A DNA stretch of 64,000 nt from Hyphobacterium sp. CCMP332 (GTDB lineage Bacteria > Bacteroidota > Bacteroidia > Cytophagales > CCMP332). Below, in pieces: positions 34,493 to 43,948 of the stretch (position 1 is the first letter of the stretch; every line of letters starts with the position of its first letter). Location: NCBI GenBank assembly GCA_014323545.1, contig CP058647.1:2334001-2398000 (forward strand), written 5' to 3'. The position numbers and the translations under genes are program-made. The notes under the pieces are model-generated. The model saw only the letters and a list, made by a program, of their open reading frames with translations. It was not told where the DNA came from and did not search any database.

Positions 34493-35977
34493 ATGAATTT
34501 TTCTCGTTTTTTATTGATTTTTCTGGCTTTTCTTTCTTCTTCTGTTATTGGCGGTTGGATTGCCTATGAATTGCTCAGACAAGACTTACCCGGCCAATCT
34601 TCGGTTCAAATAATAAGGGAAAACTCAGCGCCGACTTACAATTACGATACGGTTGCTCCCAAAAGCATAAATATTCCCGAAGGCCTTGATTTCATTTTTG
34701 CTGCAGAACGCGTTACGCCTACCGTAGTGCACATCAGAACATATCAGGAAGATCTTTACAGAAGAAATAATCGCCTTGGTAATTTATTTGATCGCTGGAT
34801 GGGCAGAGAAGGTGAAGAAGGATACCGACCTCCGACGGGTTCGGGTTCCGGGGTAATTATATCTTCTGATGGATTTATAGTTACAAATTATCATGTGGTT
34901 GAATCTTCCGATGAAATCGAAGTAATTCTGGATGACAAGCGCGAATTTCCCGGAAAAATTATTGGAACAGACCCAACAACCGATCTGGCCCTGATTAAAA
35001 TCCAAAGCGAAAATCTGCCATTTGTAGAATATGGCAATTCCGATAATGTCAGGATAGGCGAATGGGTGCTTGCAGTGGGAAATCCATTTGACCTTACCTC
35101 AACGGTGACGGCTGGTATTGTAAGTGCCAAAGGAAGAAACATCAATATTTTAAGAAATAACCTGGCCATAGAATCTTTTATTCAAACTGATGCGGCGGTA
35201 AATCCTGGTAACAGTGGTGGTGCACTGGTTAATTTAAAAGGTGAATTAATTGGGGTCAATACCGCTATTGCAACGCGAACGGGTTCCTTTGCCGGTTATT
35301 CTTTTGCAGTGCCGGTTTCATTGGTCCAAAAAGTAACCGAGGATTTACTTGAATACGGCGAAGTTCAAAGAGCCCTGCTCGGTGTAATTATTCGAGATGT
35401 GGATGCCGGTCTTGCCGAAACCAAAGGGATTGATAAAATCAAAGGTGTCTATATTGAAGAGGTCAGCGCTAACAGTGCTGCCTTGGATGCCGGATTGCAA
35501 AAAGGCGATATCATTATTGCCATAGAAGGGGCAGCGGTAAATTCTCCGGCAGAACTTCAGGAGCAGGTGGCTAAATTCCGGCCCGGAGATGAAATCGCTG
35601 TAGATTATTCAAGAAACAATACAAATTTTTCTGTGGCGGTGAAATTGAAAAATACTGCCGGTAATACAGCCCTGGTACGCCGAGAAAACAATGAAATAAT
35701 AAACATTGACGATTTGGGTATTTCTATTCAAAAATTAGATGCAGGAGAACGACTGGCATATAATCTTGATTATGGTGTGAAAGTTCTGAGGCTCTTTGAG
35801 GGATTAATCCTGGATCAAACCAATATGGAGGAAAGTTTTATTATTACTGAGATAAATGGAGAAGAAATTTCGACACCCGAAGATCTTAACTCCGTTCTCG
35901 AATCCAGCACTTCGCGTCTGATAATTGAGGGCCAATATCCCAGTGGAAGACAAAAGCGCTTTCAGGTGAGAAGGTAA
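34493..35977 (+). CDS. HtrA/Do-family periplasmic serine protease
   Basis: 494 residues. An N-terminal anchor or signal helix (about 5-25) is followed by a trypsin-like domain with the catalytic triad His134 (TNYHVVE), Asp164 (TTDLALIK) and Ser241 (NPGNSGGAL). Two PDZ domains follow, about 290-390 (LGVIIRDV, GVYIEEVSANSAALDAGLQKGDII) and 405-494. A LA-loop with RRNNRLGNLFDRWMG lies at 90-103. It degrades or chaperones misfolded envelope proteins, and the length matches DegP/DegQ. It is transcribed alone. Confidence 0.95.
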   Translation: MNFSRFLLIFLAFLSSSVIGGWIAYELLRQDLPGQSSVQIIRENSAPTYNYDTVAPKSINIPEGLDFIFAAERVTPTVVHIRTYQEDLYRRNNRLGNLFDRWMGREGEEGYRPPTGSGSGVIISSDGFIVTNYHVVESSDEIEVILDDKREFPGKIIGTDPTTDLALIKIQSENLPFVEYGNSDNVRIGEWVLAVGNPFDLTSTVTAGIVSAKGRNINILRNNLAIESFIQTDAAVNPGNSGGALVNLKGELIGVNTAIATRTGSFAGYSFAVPVSLVQKVTEDLLEYGEVQRALLGVIIRDVDAGLAETKGIDKIKGVYIEEVSANSAALDAGLQKGDIIIAIEGAAVNSPAELQEQVAKFRPGDEIAVDYSRNNTNFSVAVKLKNTAGNTALVRRENNEIINIDDLGISIQKLDAGERLAYNLDYGVKVLRLFEGLILDQTNMEESFIITEINGEEISTPEDLNSVLESSTSRLIIEGQYPSGRQKRFQVRR

Positions 35978-35988
35978 ATCTACTTTTA

Positions 35989-36019
35989 CTTGCATGCTGT
36001 TGTGGAGGTGTTAAATTTG
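35989..36019 (+). promoter_or_regulatory. Promoter for the aldehyde dehydrogenase gene
   Basis: CTTG at 35989-35992 and a perfect TAAATTTG at 36012-36019, 19 bp apart, match the Bacteroidota consensus. The ATG at 36046 leaves a leader of about 20 bases. Confidence 0.65.
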
Positions 36020-36045
36020 CGGGTCCTAACTCCAAATAAAATTAT

Positions 36046-37584
36046 ATGTCTTCCGATATTAAAACAGCACTTGAACAATTAGGGATTAAATCAGAAAATT
36101 ATGGTGTTTCCACAGGAATCAATTCCTGGAATGGAAAGGCCCAAAAACTGGATTCACACTCACCGGTTGATGGCAAGCACATTGCTTCTACATCTATGGC
36201 TTCCGGGGAGGATTATGACAAGGTTATGGAAGTAGCCCTAAGGGCATTTGAAAGCTGGCGCTTGGTGCCTGCTCCAAAAAGAGGCGAAATTGTACGACAA
36301 ATTGGAGAGGCATTAAGAAAAAACAAGGAGCCTTTGGGAAAACTCGTTTCTTATGAAATGGGAAAGTCACTCCAGGAAGGTTATGGTGAAGTTCAGGAAA
36401 TGATTGATATCTGCGATTTTGCGGTAGGGCTTTCAAGACAACTTTACGGATTAACCATGCATTCCGAACGCTCTGCTCATAGAATGTATGAGCAATACCA
36501 TCCTTTAGGAGTTGTGGGGATAATTTCTGCATTTAATTTTCCGGTAGCTGTATGGGCCTGGAACTCCATGCTGGCATGGGTATGCGGGGATGTTTGCATC
36601 TGGAAACCTTCAGAAAAGGTTCCATTATGCGCCATTGCCTGTCAGAATATTGTTTCTGAAGTATTTAAAAGCAACGATCTTCCTGAAGGGCTTTCGAACA
36701 TTTTGATAGGAGATTATACCGTAGGTGAGTTTATGACCTCCGATAAACGAATGCCTTTGGTTTCCGCAACCGGAAGCATAAGAATGGGTAAAATCGTAGG
36801 GAAAGCAGTTGCGGAAAGACTCGGAAGGTCATTGCTCGAACTCGGTGGTAACAATGCAATTATTGTAAGTCCGGATGCTGATTTGAAAATGACCATAGTC
36901 GGAGCAGTATTTGGAGCCGTGGGGACTTGTGGTCAAAGATGCACCAGCACTAGACGTTTGATCGTTCATGAAACCATTCTTGAAGAAATAAGCGCGAAAC
37001 TCAAAAATGCCTATGCTCAGTTAAAAATAGGTTCGCCTTTGGATGAAAATAATCATGTAGGGCCTTTGATTGATCAAGATGCGGTTAAAATATATCAGAA
37101 TGCATTGGATGAAATACGTAAACAGGGAGGAGAATTTCTTGTAGAAGGAGAAGTACTTTCGGGCGAAGGCTATGATTCGGGTTGTTACGTAAGGCCCGCC
37201 ATCGCCATTGTCAAAAATGAATGGGAAATAGTCCAAAATGAGACTTTTGCACCAATACTTTATATTATTCCCTACAAGACAATTAATGAGGCCATATCCA
37301 TTCAAAACGGTGTTGTACAGGGATTATCCTCTGCAATTATGACTCAAAATCTAAGAGAAGCAGAATTGTTTTTATCTCACATGGGCTCCGATTGTGGCAT
37401 TGCCAATGTGAACATTGGCACTTCGGGTGCGGAAATTGGTGGCGCCTTTGGCGGCGAAAAAGAAACCGGCGGGGGAAGAGAGTCCGGTTCTGATGCCTGG
37501 AAAGCTTATATGAGAAGGCAGACCAACACAATAAATTATGGAGCTGATTTGCCTCTCGCACAGGGAATTAAATTTGACCTGTAA
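36046..37584 (+). CDS. ALDH7-family aldehyde dehydrogenase (piperideine-6-carboxylate type)
   Basis: 512 residues. Catalytic Cys299 (GTCGQRCTSTRR), general base Glu265 (LLELGGNNA) and the NAD-binding FNFPVAVWAWN and KPSEKVPL segments are present. The GQRCTSTRR and GGNNAIIV signatures are those of ALDH7A1/AmaB, which oxidises alpha-aminoadipate semialdehyde in lysine catabolism, or related betaine aldehydes. Lysine degradation is the best inference. It has its own promoter and no pathway neighbours. Confidence 0.9.
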   Translation: MSSDIKTALEQLGIKSENYGVSTGINSWNGKAQKLDSHSPVDGKHIASTSMASGEDYDKVMEVALRAFESWRLVPAPKRGEIVRQIGEALRKNKEPLGKLVSYEMGKSLQEGYGEVQEMIDICDFAVGLSRQLYGLTMHSERSAHRMYEQYHPLGVVGIISAFNFPVAVWAWNSMLAWVCGDVCIWKPSEKVPLCAIACQNIVSEVFKSNDLPEGLSNILIGDYTVGEFMTSDKRMPLVSATGSIRMGKIVGKAVAERLGRSLLELGGNNAIIVSPDADLKMTIVGAVFGAVGTCGQRCTSTRRLIVHETILEEISAKLKNAYAQLKIGSPLDENNHVGPLIDQDAVKIYQNALDEIRKQGGEFLVEGEVLSGEGYDSGCYVRPAIAIVKNEWEIVQNETFAPILYIIPYKTINEAISIQNGVVQGLSSAIMTQNLREAELFLSHMGSDCGIANVNIGTSGAEIGGAFGGEKETGGGRESGSDAWKAYMRRQTNTINYGADLPLAQGIKFDL

Positions 37585-37601
37585 TATTTAGTGTAAATTT
37601 G
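37573..37601 (+). promoter_or_regulatory. Promoter for the receiver-domain gene
   Basis: TTTG at 37573-37576 and a perfect TAAATTTG at 37594-37601, 17 bp apart. The -33 element lies within the end of the upstream gene. Confidence 0.55.
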
Positions 37602-37659
37602 AAGTTTTACAGATTGGAATTATTGTTTAATTAGGAGTCTGATTATAGAATAAAAAGCA

Positions 37660-38070
37660 ATGGCTAAAAATAAAATAAAAGCGGTAATGCTAATCGATGA
37701 TAATGAAATTGATAATCTCATTAATCAAAAGATGATTGAAGCTGCAAATATTTGTGAAAACATCTACACGCATACCGGAGCCAAAAGCGCCATTGAATTT
37801 TTAAAAAATCTTGAAAAAATGTCGGATTCGGTCAATGATTTTTTCCCTGAACTCATTTTTTTGGATATTGATATGCCTTTGATGGATGGGTTTCAATTTC
37901 TGGACGAATTCGAAAAACTATCCAACGAAACCAAGGGTAAAATTAAAATTGTAATGCTCACCTCTTCAATTAATCCACAGGATATGAGCAAAGCAAAAAA
38001 ATATTCCTACGTCAAAAAATATATCAACAAGCCTCTGACGCAGGAAAATATTGAGAAATTGGAAATTTGA
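37660..38070 (+). CDS. Single-domain response regulator
   Basis: 136 residues, receiver domain only: acidic pair Asp13/Asp14 (LIDDNEIDN), phosphoacceptor Asp69 (LIFLDIDMP), Thr/Ser of MLTSS and the conserved Lys of YINKPLT. This group of CheY-like proteins in Bacteroidota typically opens with a IDDNEIDN motif. No kinase or output gene is adjacent, so partners are unknown. Convergent with the next gene, only 1 bp apart. Confidence 0.92.
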   Translation: MAKNKIKAVMLIDDNEIDNLINQKMIEAANICENIYTHTGAKSAIEFLKNLEKMSDSVNDFFPELIFLDIDMPLMDGFQFLDEFEKLSNETKGKIKIVMLTSSINPQDMSKAKKYSYVKKYINKPLTQENIEKLEI

Positions 38071-38071
38071 T

Positions 38072-39514
38072 TTAAGATAACCTTTCTATAAAATTTTCAT
38101 CCAACTTTATAAATCTTGAAGGGCAAAATGCCGGTCCTTGAACTGCACCAATCTTTTTTATTAGCGAAGCAATCTTGGCCTGTTTCTGCTTCTTATTATC
38201 GTTGATTGAAGTTTTAAAAATTTTTGTAAAAATGAGGATGTGATGACACTGATCTTTGCCTATAATCCTCATTTGTCTTTGTATGCTATTGACAAGCTGA
38301 GTAAAGAGGTCATAATCATTCATCAGGCAATATTGAAGAGCTAAAATTATTTTTACTTCAAGCAATGCCAGGGGATATTTCTTGAGCGATACTTCATTTA
38401 AAAGATTGTTTATCCACTGCGCAGCTTCATCGTACTTCTGAACATAATAGCAACTAAGCGCTCTATATATGATGTAAGTTACATGTGTAGATATATCGTT
38501 TTTATCATATTCGAAATCTTCAAATAGCGTAATATTCTCTTCGTATAACTCATTTTCAATACCCATCCTTAAGTTTCTTTCGAGTTTAGTCAAAAGAAAC
38601 TGAGCAGGGTAGGTATACAAACCATAATTGCTGATGAGATTAGGACAATTATCATTGATGTCTTCAAAGAATTTTTCCGCTTTGCGATAGACTTTGTAAT
38701 GATTGTAGTATTCGAGTTTGAGGAATTCAAATACTTTTTTGAGGTGATAGTAAATTGAATCGAGATAATAAGATTCAAATATTTTTTCTACCCTGTCAAT
38801 AATATCTTCAATCGGTTCCTCATCAACATCAGTCTCAAATGATTCCGGTTCTACAAACAATCGATGAAAAATAGTCATGCAACTTTGATATATGAACAGC
38901 CTATGCGACTCATAGAGATTCATCACATTGTCCATTTCTTTTTTCATCAATGACAATTCCATTTTCTCACTTTCTTCTCCCGACAAAGAATAGGAACCGT
39001 ATTTTTTAAAATATTCAGTGAGCAAATCCTCAGCTTTATCCATGGCAAGCATATAGGCCACGTGCTTATTGTAAAGCTGCTTGTAATTAAAGTGCTCTTC
39101 AGAATGAATATGAAGCTTTTTTAAGGTCTTATAAACAATTGTGAGTTCATTCGATAAATCATAATCCAGGAGTGACTTCTCTAGTTTTTTAAGCGTTGCA
39201 ATTGAAATGGCTTTCTTCTTAGTGAAAATGATTTCATTGATATTGGCTACTTTTTTCAGAATATCCGTTCTGGGGCTTTCCATCTGCTGGAGCAGATATT
39301 CTTCTATTTTTTGATTCAACCTAGACCTGAGTGTATAATAGGCATTGGTATTGACATCCAGTTCCTCCATTATTTTGGCGTCGGAACTTTGACTTTCCCT
39401 GAGAAATTTTAATAAATAACCTGACTTTTCTGCGTTACTTTCAATAAGTGAGTCGTATATAGTTTTATAGTCTTGTTCTGAAAGCTGTTTAATTATATTT
39501 TTTAGCTTGGCCAT
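38072..39514 (-). CDS. Large all-helical protein of unknown family
   Basis: 480 residues, cytoplasmic (no signal or membrane segment). Predicted helices with TPR-like spacing run throughout, e.g. TYIIYRALSCYYVQKYDEAA (about 343-362) and LEYYNHYKVYRKAEKFFEDI (about 271-290). The composition is rich in Tyr, Leu, Lys and Glu. I do not recognise a named family; similar hypothetical proteins are, as far as I recall, Bacteroidota-specific. Likely a scaffold or protein-interaction regulator. It is the only gene between the receiver and the sigma factor, and reads away from the latter across a 304-bp gap. Confidence 0.75.
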   Translation of the reverse strand: MAKLKNIIKQLSEQDYKTIYDSLIESNAEKSGYLLKFLRESQSSDAKIMEELDVNTNAYYTLRSRLNQKIEEYLLQQMESPRTDILKKVANINEIIFTKKKAISIATLKKLEKSLLDYDLSNELTIVYKTLKKLHIHSEEHFNYKQLYNKHVAYMLAMDKAEDLLTEYFKKYGSYSLSGEESEKMELSLMKKEMDNVMNLYESHRLFIYQSCMTIFHRLFVEPESFETDVDEEPIEDIIDRVEKIFESYYLDSIYYHLKKVFEFLKLEYYNHYKVYRKAEKFFEDINDNCPNLISNYGLYTYPAQFLLTKLERNLRMGIENELYEENITLFEDFEYDKNDISTHVTYIIYRALSCYYVQKYDEAAQWINNLLNEVSLKKYPLALLEVKIILALQYCLMNDYDLFTQLVNSIQRQMRIIGKDQCHHILIFTKIFKTSINDNKKQKQAKIASLIKKIGAVQGPAFCPSRFIKLDENFIERLS

Positions 39515-39818
39515 TGGGCAATAATTGAATTATTTCATAAACTCACTTGAACATGTTAATCTAATCATGTTTTAAAGCGGCTTTTGGTTATTAAATGTAA
39601 AAAGACACTATATGTAAGAAAAATAGTAATTGAAAAGGGAAATATAGTCATGCGAGGCTAATAAATAATGTTTAAATGTTATGACGCTTTTATTGAGATT
39701 AAGTTTAATGTAAGATTTAATAGTAAAATAAAATTATTCATGACATTTATTCATGATACTCTTGTTCAATACGCCCATTTTTACATACAATAAATGATAA
39801 TTTTCTTTTAAAATCAAC
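39515..39818. other. 304-bp intergenic region between divergent genes
   Basis: Very AT-rich, with no credible ORF. It should contain the promoters for the helical protein (minus) and the ECF sigma gene (plus). A perfect 10-bp direct repeat is at 39734-39756. I found no clean TTTG/TAnnTTTG pair. Confidence 0.5.
39734..39756. repeat. 10-bp direct repeat upstream of the ECF sigma gene
   Basis: TTATTCATGA occurs at 39734-39743 and 39747-39756, 13 bp centre to centre, each with a TCATGA palindrome. It ends 62 bp before the sigma start and could be a regulator site. Confidence 0.45.
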
Positions 39819-40340
39819 TTGGACAATAACAATAGAAGCGGTAGTAATTTTGATAAAACAGAATTTGAGAATCTGTTCAATGAAAACTATGAATCCGTAC
39901 GAAATTTCATCTATTATAAAACCGGTGATATACAATTAGCTGAAGACATATGCCAGGATGTATTTATTAAAGTTTGGGAAAGAAGGTCTGAAATCATTCC
40001 TGAAAAAGTCAAATACCTCTGCTTTACAATTGCGAATAATCTTTCTCTTAATTATTTAAAACATTTGAAGATTGTTTATAACTTTAAAAACGCTTTTATA
40101 GAAAGACACGAATTCGAATCGCCTGAGCATTTGCTCATTCAAAAGGAATTTGATCTCAAACTTCAGGAGGTAATTTCAGAACTGCCTGAAAAACAGAGAA
40201 TTGTATTCTTAATGAATCGAATTGATAAGCTTACTTACAATGAAATAGCGGACCGTTTGGGTCTTAGTGTAAAAGCAATAGAAAAACGCATGAGTCAGGC
40301 CTTGAAGGAACTAAATACAAAACTTCAGGTTAAAGTATAG
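39819..40340 (+). CDS. ECF (FecI-type) RNA polymerase sigma factor
   Basis: 173 residues from a TTG start; no better start precedes the conserved region. Sigma region 2 spans about 15-80 (FNENYESVRNFIYYKTG, DICQDVFIKVWERR) and region 4 about 115-168 (LPEKQRIVFLMNRIDKLTYN, LGLSVKAIEKRMSQALKEL). It directs transcription of the adjoining TonB receptor cluster when released by FecR. It ends 3 bp before the FecR gene. The same gene order is typical of Bacteroidota nutrient-sensing loci. Confidence 0.93.
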   Translation: MDNNNRSGSNFDKTEFENLFNENYESVRNFIYYKTGDIQLAEDICQDVFIKVWERRSEIIPEKVKYLCFTIANNLSLNYLKHLKIVYNFKNAFIERHEFESPEHLLIQKEFDLKLQEVISELPEKQRIVFLMNRIDKLTYNEIADRLGLSVKAIEKRMSQALKELNTKLQVKV

Positions 40341-40343
40341 TAT

Positions 40344-41261
40344 ATGGCAAAGGAAAGTTTAGCATATAAGACCATTCAAAAAATGCTTGAGGAGCTTGAA
40401 TCCGGAAAGCAATTCACAAAAAGATTAAGAGGAAGATGTTTTAAGGAGGCCTCATTTGATGAACTTGAATTCTTTTTGAGCAAATCGGATGCTGAAATCC
40501 TTGAATATGAATCAAAAAAATCCGGAAGCGGCAGAGTGGTTTCTTTACCCTTTATAAGAAAATATCCGATGGCTATTGCGGCTTCTATTTCGTTGCTATT
40601 GGTGGCCTTGTACTTTTCGGTAAGATTGTTTATTCCGAATGAAGTTATAACCCAGTTGGCGCAATATAAGACAGTGGAATTACCCGATCATTCTAAAATT
40701 ACATTAAATGCCGACTCAAAAGTTGAGTATAATCCCGTTTCCTGGTATTGGGATAGACGTGTTTCATTGGAAGGTGAGGCATATTTTGAAGTGGAAAAAG
40801 GCAGTGATTTTATTGTTTCTACAAAATCGGGAAAAGTTAGAGTTTTAGGGACTTCCTTTAATGTGAAAGACCGAGCTAATCAGTTTCGTGTGGATTGTAA
40901 AACCGGTAAAGTGGAAGTAGCAGTGGATGATCAAAAAATTATTTTGGTTAAAAATGAAAGTGCAGAATTAAATGTTCTAAATAATAATTTGGCCAAAATC
41001 AACAATAAAAATAATTATGTAGCGACCTGGAAAAAAGGCTACTTCAATTTTGATTCCGAAAGTCTTGCCGGCGTTATTGAAGAATTGGAGAGACAATACA
41101 ATATAGAAATTGAATTAAAAGCTGAAAAGGATTATTTATTTACTGGATATTTCCCTATCAGCAATATCGATAGTTCATTGGAAACAGTATGCTCTGCCCT
41201 TGGCTTAAGCTATAGTTTTCAGGATAAGCAAAACAAAAAGACTGCTATAATTATTCAATAA
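40344..41261 (+). CDS. FecR-family anti-sigma factor
   Basis: 305 residues. The N-terminal cytoplasmic anti-sigma part is followed by one transmembrane helix (about 75-95). The periplasmic FecR domain (about 105-205, VELPDHSKITLNADSKVEYN, GEAYFEVEKG, VRVLGTSFNV) and the C-terminal DUF4974/STN-like domain (about 235-303) come after it. It holds the sigma factor inactive until a TonB receptor signals substrate binding. Co-transcribed with the sigma gene upstream and the receptor downstream (8 bp gap). Confidence 0.92.
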   Translation: MAKESLAYKTIQKMLEELESGKQFTKRLRGRCFKEASFDELEFFLSKSDAEILEYESKKSGSGRVVSLPFIRKYPMAIAASISLLLVALYFSVRLFIPNEVITQLAQYKTVELPDHSKITLNADSKVEYNPVSWYWDRRVSLEGEAYFEVEKGSDFIVSTKSGKVRVLGTSFNVKDRANQFRVDCKTGKVEVAVDDQKIILVKNESAELNVLNNNLAKINNKNNYVATWKKGYFNFDSESLAGVIEELERQYNIEIELKAEKDYLFTGYFPISNIDSSLETVCSALGLSYSFQDKQNKKTAIIIQ

Positions 41262-41269
41262 TCTGATTC

Positions 41270-43948
41270 GTGTGTCAACTCAGATTAATTCTATTGATCC
41301 TACTGCTGGCTTTATTTAAGCCCTTTATTTCTCATGCTCAAAATCTGGAATTAAAAATAAATGGCGATTTCAGTGGTAAAAATCTAAATGCCGTTTTAAA
41401 AGAAATACAATCCAAATATGATCTGCAATTTGCTTTTGACGAGAGAAGGCTTTCAAAGGTGAATGTGAACAAAGCGATCAATAACACACAACTCATAGAT
41501 TTTTTGATTCAATATTTAAGGCCGGTGGGCCTTTCTTTTTATATACTGGATGAAACCATTATAATAAAACCTGAAGAGGAAATACCGGAGGACCAACTTC
41601 CCGTACTCAATAAAACCTATAATTTATCGGGATTCGTATTTGATTCATTGACGGGAGAAAGATTGCCCTATGCATTGATAAAATTCACTCCCGGTGACCT
41701 GGTTTCAACCAGCAATGTCAATGGATTCTTTTCAATAAAAGATATACCGGTTTCCAAAGGGAGAATAGAAATTTTCTATTTGGGATACGGCAAGGAGAAT
41801 ATTAATATCGAATCGCTCGAAAAAACTGGGAATCTCAGGGTTTCTCTTTCATCCGACAATGCTGTGTTAAATGAAGTGCTGGTAGAAGGAAATCCAAATC
41901 AATTAGTAAGTCTTGGTGATGATGTCAGTAAAATTAGTATCAATCCGGCACAGATGGAAAATCTGCCAAATCTCGGTGAAGTAGATATTTTCAGATCCAT
42001 TCAGCTCTTGCCAGGTATTAATGGCACATTTGAAACGGCTTCAAGTATTAACATTAGAGGCAGCGCCCCCGATCACAATTTGATTCTCTTTGATGGATTT
42101 AACGTATATCACCTGGATCATTTTTTTGGCATCTTCAGTGCATTCAATAACAATTCCATTAAAAACATACAGGTTTTTAAAGGAGGCTTTGAGGCCAAAT
42201 ACGGGGGTAGAGTAGGAGGAGTATTGGATATTACTGGCAAGTCGGGGAGTAGTGAAAAACCTATTTTTGGACTGGGATTGAATTTCATTGGTTTTAACGC
42301 TTTGGCAGAAGTGCCAATTGGGAAAAAAACCAATTTCTTCTTTGCGGCGCGGCGGTCAATGACCGATTTTTTTCCAACGAGGTCTTACAAGGAATTAATC
42401 GAGAACGTATTAAACAATGATTTGAATGCTGAGCCGACCAACATTTATCGAAGTTATGATGAGCTCAATCCCATTTTTAATTTTTACGATTTAAATACAA
42501 AATTAACGCATCGCTTTTCTGAGAATGAAAAAATAGCTTTTAGTTTTTATCACGGAAGGGACATCTTAAAAATTGATAATACCTCCGATTTTCCAAACCT
42601 TACCTTTAATACTGAAAACCGAACCCGATGGGGAAACATTGGAGCGGGCTTAACTTACAGTAAACAATGGGAGAAAAATTTCTATTCTGATTTTAGCCTT
42701 GGCTATTCCAATTATTTTTCCAGAGTGACATATGGAGCTACTAAAGAATTTACAGATCAAAATGAGAATCTTGATGAACTTGTAATTTTTGAACAAAAGA
42801 ATGATGTCGATGATGTATCATTAAAAATTGACAATGGTTGGAATTATTCGAGTAATAATCAATTGGAGTTTGGAATGCTGATCACTAACAATGCTATTTC
42901 CTATTCTGTATTTAACGATAGCATTTTTACGGAAGAGTTAAGTGAAAGGGGAAATCAGACTGCCGCTTATGTTCAGAACAGGTTCAGATTGGGAAGCCGA
43001 ACCGAAATTGTGCCCGGATTGCGCATAAATTATTATGACATTACAAGGCATTTATTCTTTGAACCAAGGTTGAATGTCAATTACAAGCTTTTCAATGGAT
43101 TTACATTAAAGGGTGCTTACGGAAGATATAATCAGGTGGTTAGTCGTGTTTTAAGACGAAATATTTTCGCAAGTAACCCTGACTTTTGGGTGCTTTCAGA
43201 TGAAGAGAATATCCCGGTTTTGAGTTCGGATCATCTAATAGCAGGATTTAATTACAATTTCAATATGCATTGGACCTTTGATATGGAAATATATCAAAAA
43301 TGGGACAGAGGGGTTCTTGAGTACATTCCTCCGGAAGGTATTTTCGCTAATGATGCCCCTGAATATTCCCCGTATTTCCGTGGTACAAGTGAGTCGAAGG
43401 GTGTGGAATTCATACTTCAGAGAAAAGGAAAATATTTTAATGGTTGGATCAGTTACGCCTACAGCTTTAGCGAAAATCAGTTTGAAGAATTGAACGACAG
43501 CGAAAAGTATCCCTCAAATCAGGATCAACGACATGAGATTAAATTTGTAAACATGTTTACCTATCGGAAATTTGAAGTTTCAGCAGTTTGGATTTACGGA
43601 TCAGGACGACCCTACACAGCTCCATTAGGAAATTTCAATATAAATAATCCGGCAGATGGCGATATTGAGGTATTATATGTGAGCGATATTAATTCATTCA
43701 GACTGCCCGATTATCACAGACTCGATATTTCACTTAATTACAAACAAAAGATTGGAAAACTTGACAGTGAAATAGGCTTTTCCATATTTAATCTTTACGA
43801 CAGAAAAAATGTGAAATTCAGAAGATTCAGGCAAATTGATCAGGATATACAGGTAGTTGAAAATACCATTGGCAATACCAATTATATACAAAGTGATTTA
43901 TTTTTATTGGGTTTTACACCTAACATCAGTTTGAAAATTAGATTTTAA
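41270..43948 (+). CDS. TonB-dependent receptor with STN signalling domain
   Basis: 892 residues from a GTG. Signal peptide (LILLILLLALFKPFISHAQ). STN domain about 25-100 (FSGKNLNAVLKEIQSKYDLQ), carboxypeptidase-like regulatory domain about 112-190 (YNLSGFVFDSLTGERLPYAL), plug about 205-335 (INIRGSAPDHNLILFDGFNV), then a 22-strand-type barrel ending in a terminal Phe (ISLKIRF). The STN domain relays occupancy to FecR. The lack of an adjacent SusD gene and the presence of a DUF4249 gene argue for a non-glycan ligand, perhaps a peptide, metal chelate or similar; the substrate is unknown. Confidence 0.93.
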   Translation: MCQLRLILLILLLALFKPFISHAQNLELKINGDFSGKNLNAVLKEIQSKYDLQFAFDERRLSKVNVNKAINNTQLIDFLIQYLRPVGLSFYILDETIIIKPEEEIPEDQLPVLNKTYNLSGFVFDSLTGERLPYALIKFTPGDLVSTSNVNGFFSIKDIPVSKGRIEIFYLGYGKENINIESLEKTGNLRVSLSSDNAVLNEVLVEGNPNQLVSLGDDVSKISINPAQMENLPNLGEVDIFRSIQLLPGINGTFETASSINIRGSAPDHNLILFDGFNVYHLDHFFGIFSAFNNNSIKNIQVFKGGFEAKYGGRVGGVLDITGKSGSSEKPIFGLGLNFIGFNALAEVPIGKKTNFFFAARRSMTDFFPTRSYKELIENVLNNDLNAEPTNIYRSYDELNPIFNFYDLNTKLTHRFSENEKIAFSFYHGRDILKIDNTSDFPNLTFNTENRTRWGNIGAGLTYSKQWEKNFYSDFSLGYSNYFSRVTYGATKEFTDQNENLDELVIFEQKNDVDDVSLKIDNGWNYSSNNQLEFGMLITNNAISYSVFNDSIFTEELSERGNQTAAYVQNRFRLGSRTEIVPGLRINYYDITRHLFFEPRLNVNYKLFNGFTLKGAYGRYNQVVSRVLRRNIFASNPDFWVLSDEENIPVLSSDHLIAGFNYNFNMHWTFDMEIYQKWDRGVLEYIPPEGIFANDAPEYSPYFRGTSESKGVEFILQRKGKYFNGWISYAYSFSENQFEELNDSEKYPSNQDQRHEIKFVNMFTYRKFEVSAVWIYGSGRPYTAPLGNFNINNPADGDIEVLYVSDINSFRLPDYHRLDISLNYKQKIGKLDSEIGFSIFNLYDRKNVKFRRFRQIDQDIQVVENTIGNTNYIQSDLFLLGFTPNISLKIRF

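Noticed and set aside
37660-38070. Pairing of the lone receiver with the sensor kinase at 12.0-13.5 kb
   Set aside because: They are 24 kb apart with no shared sequence signal; the pairing cannot be supported from this window.
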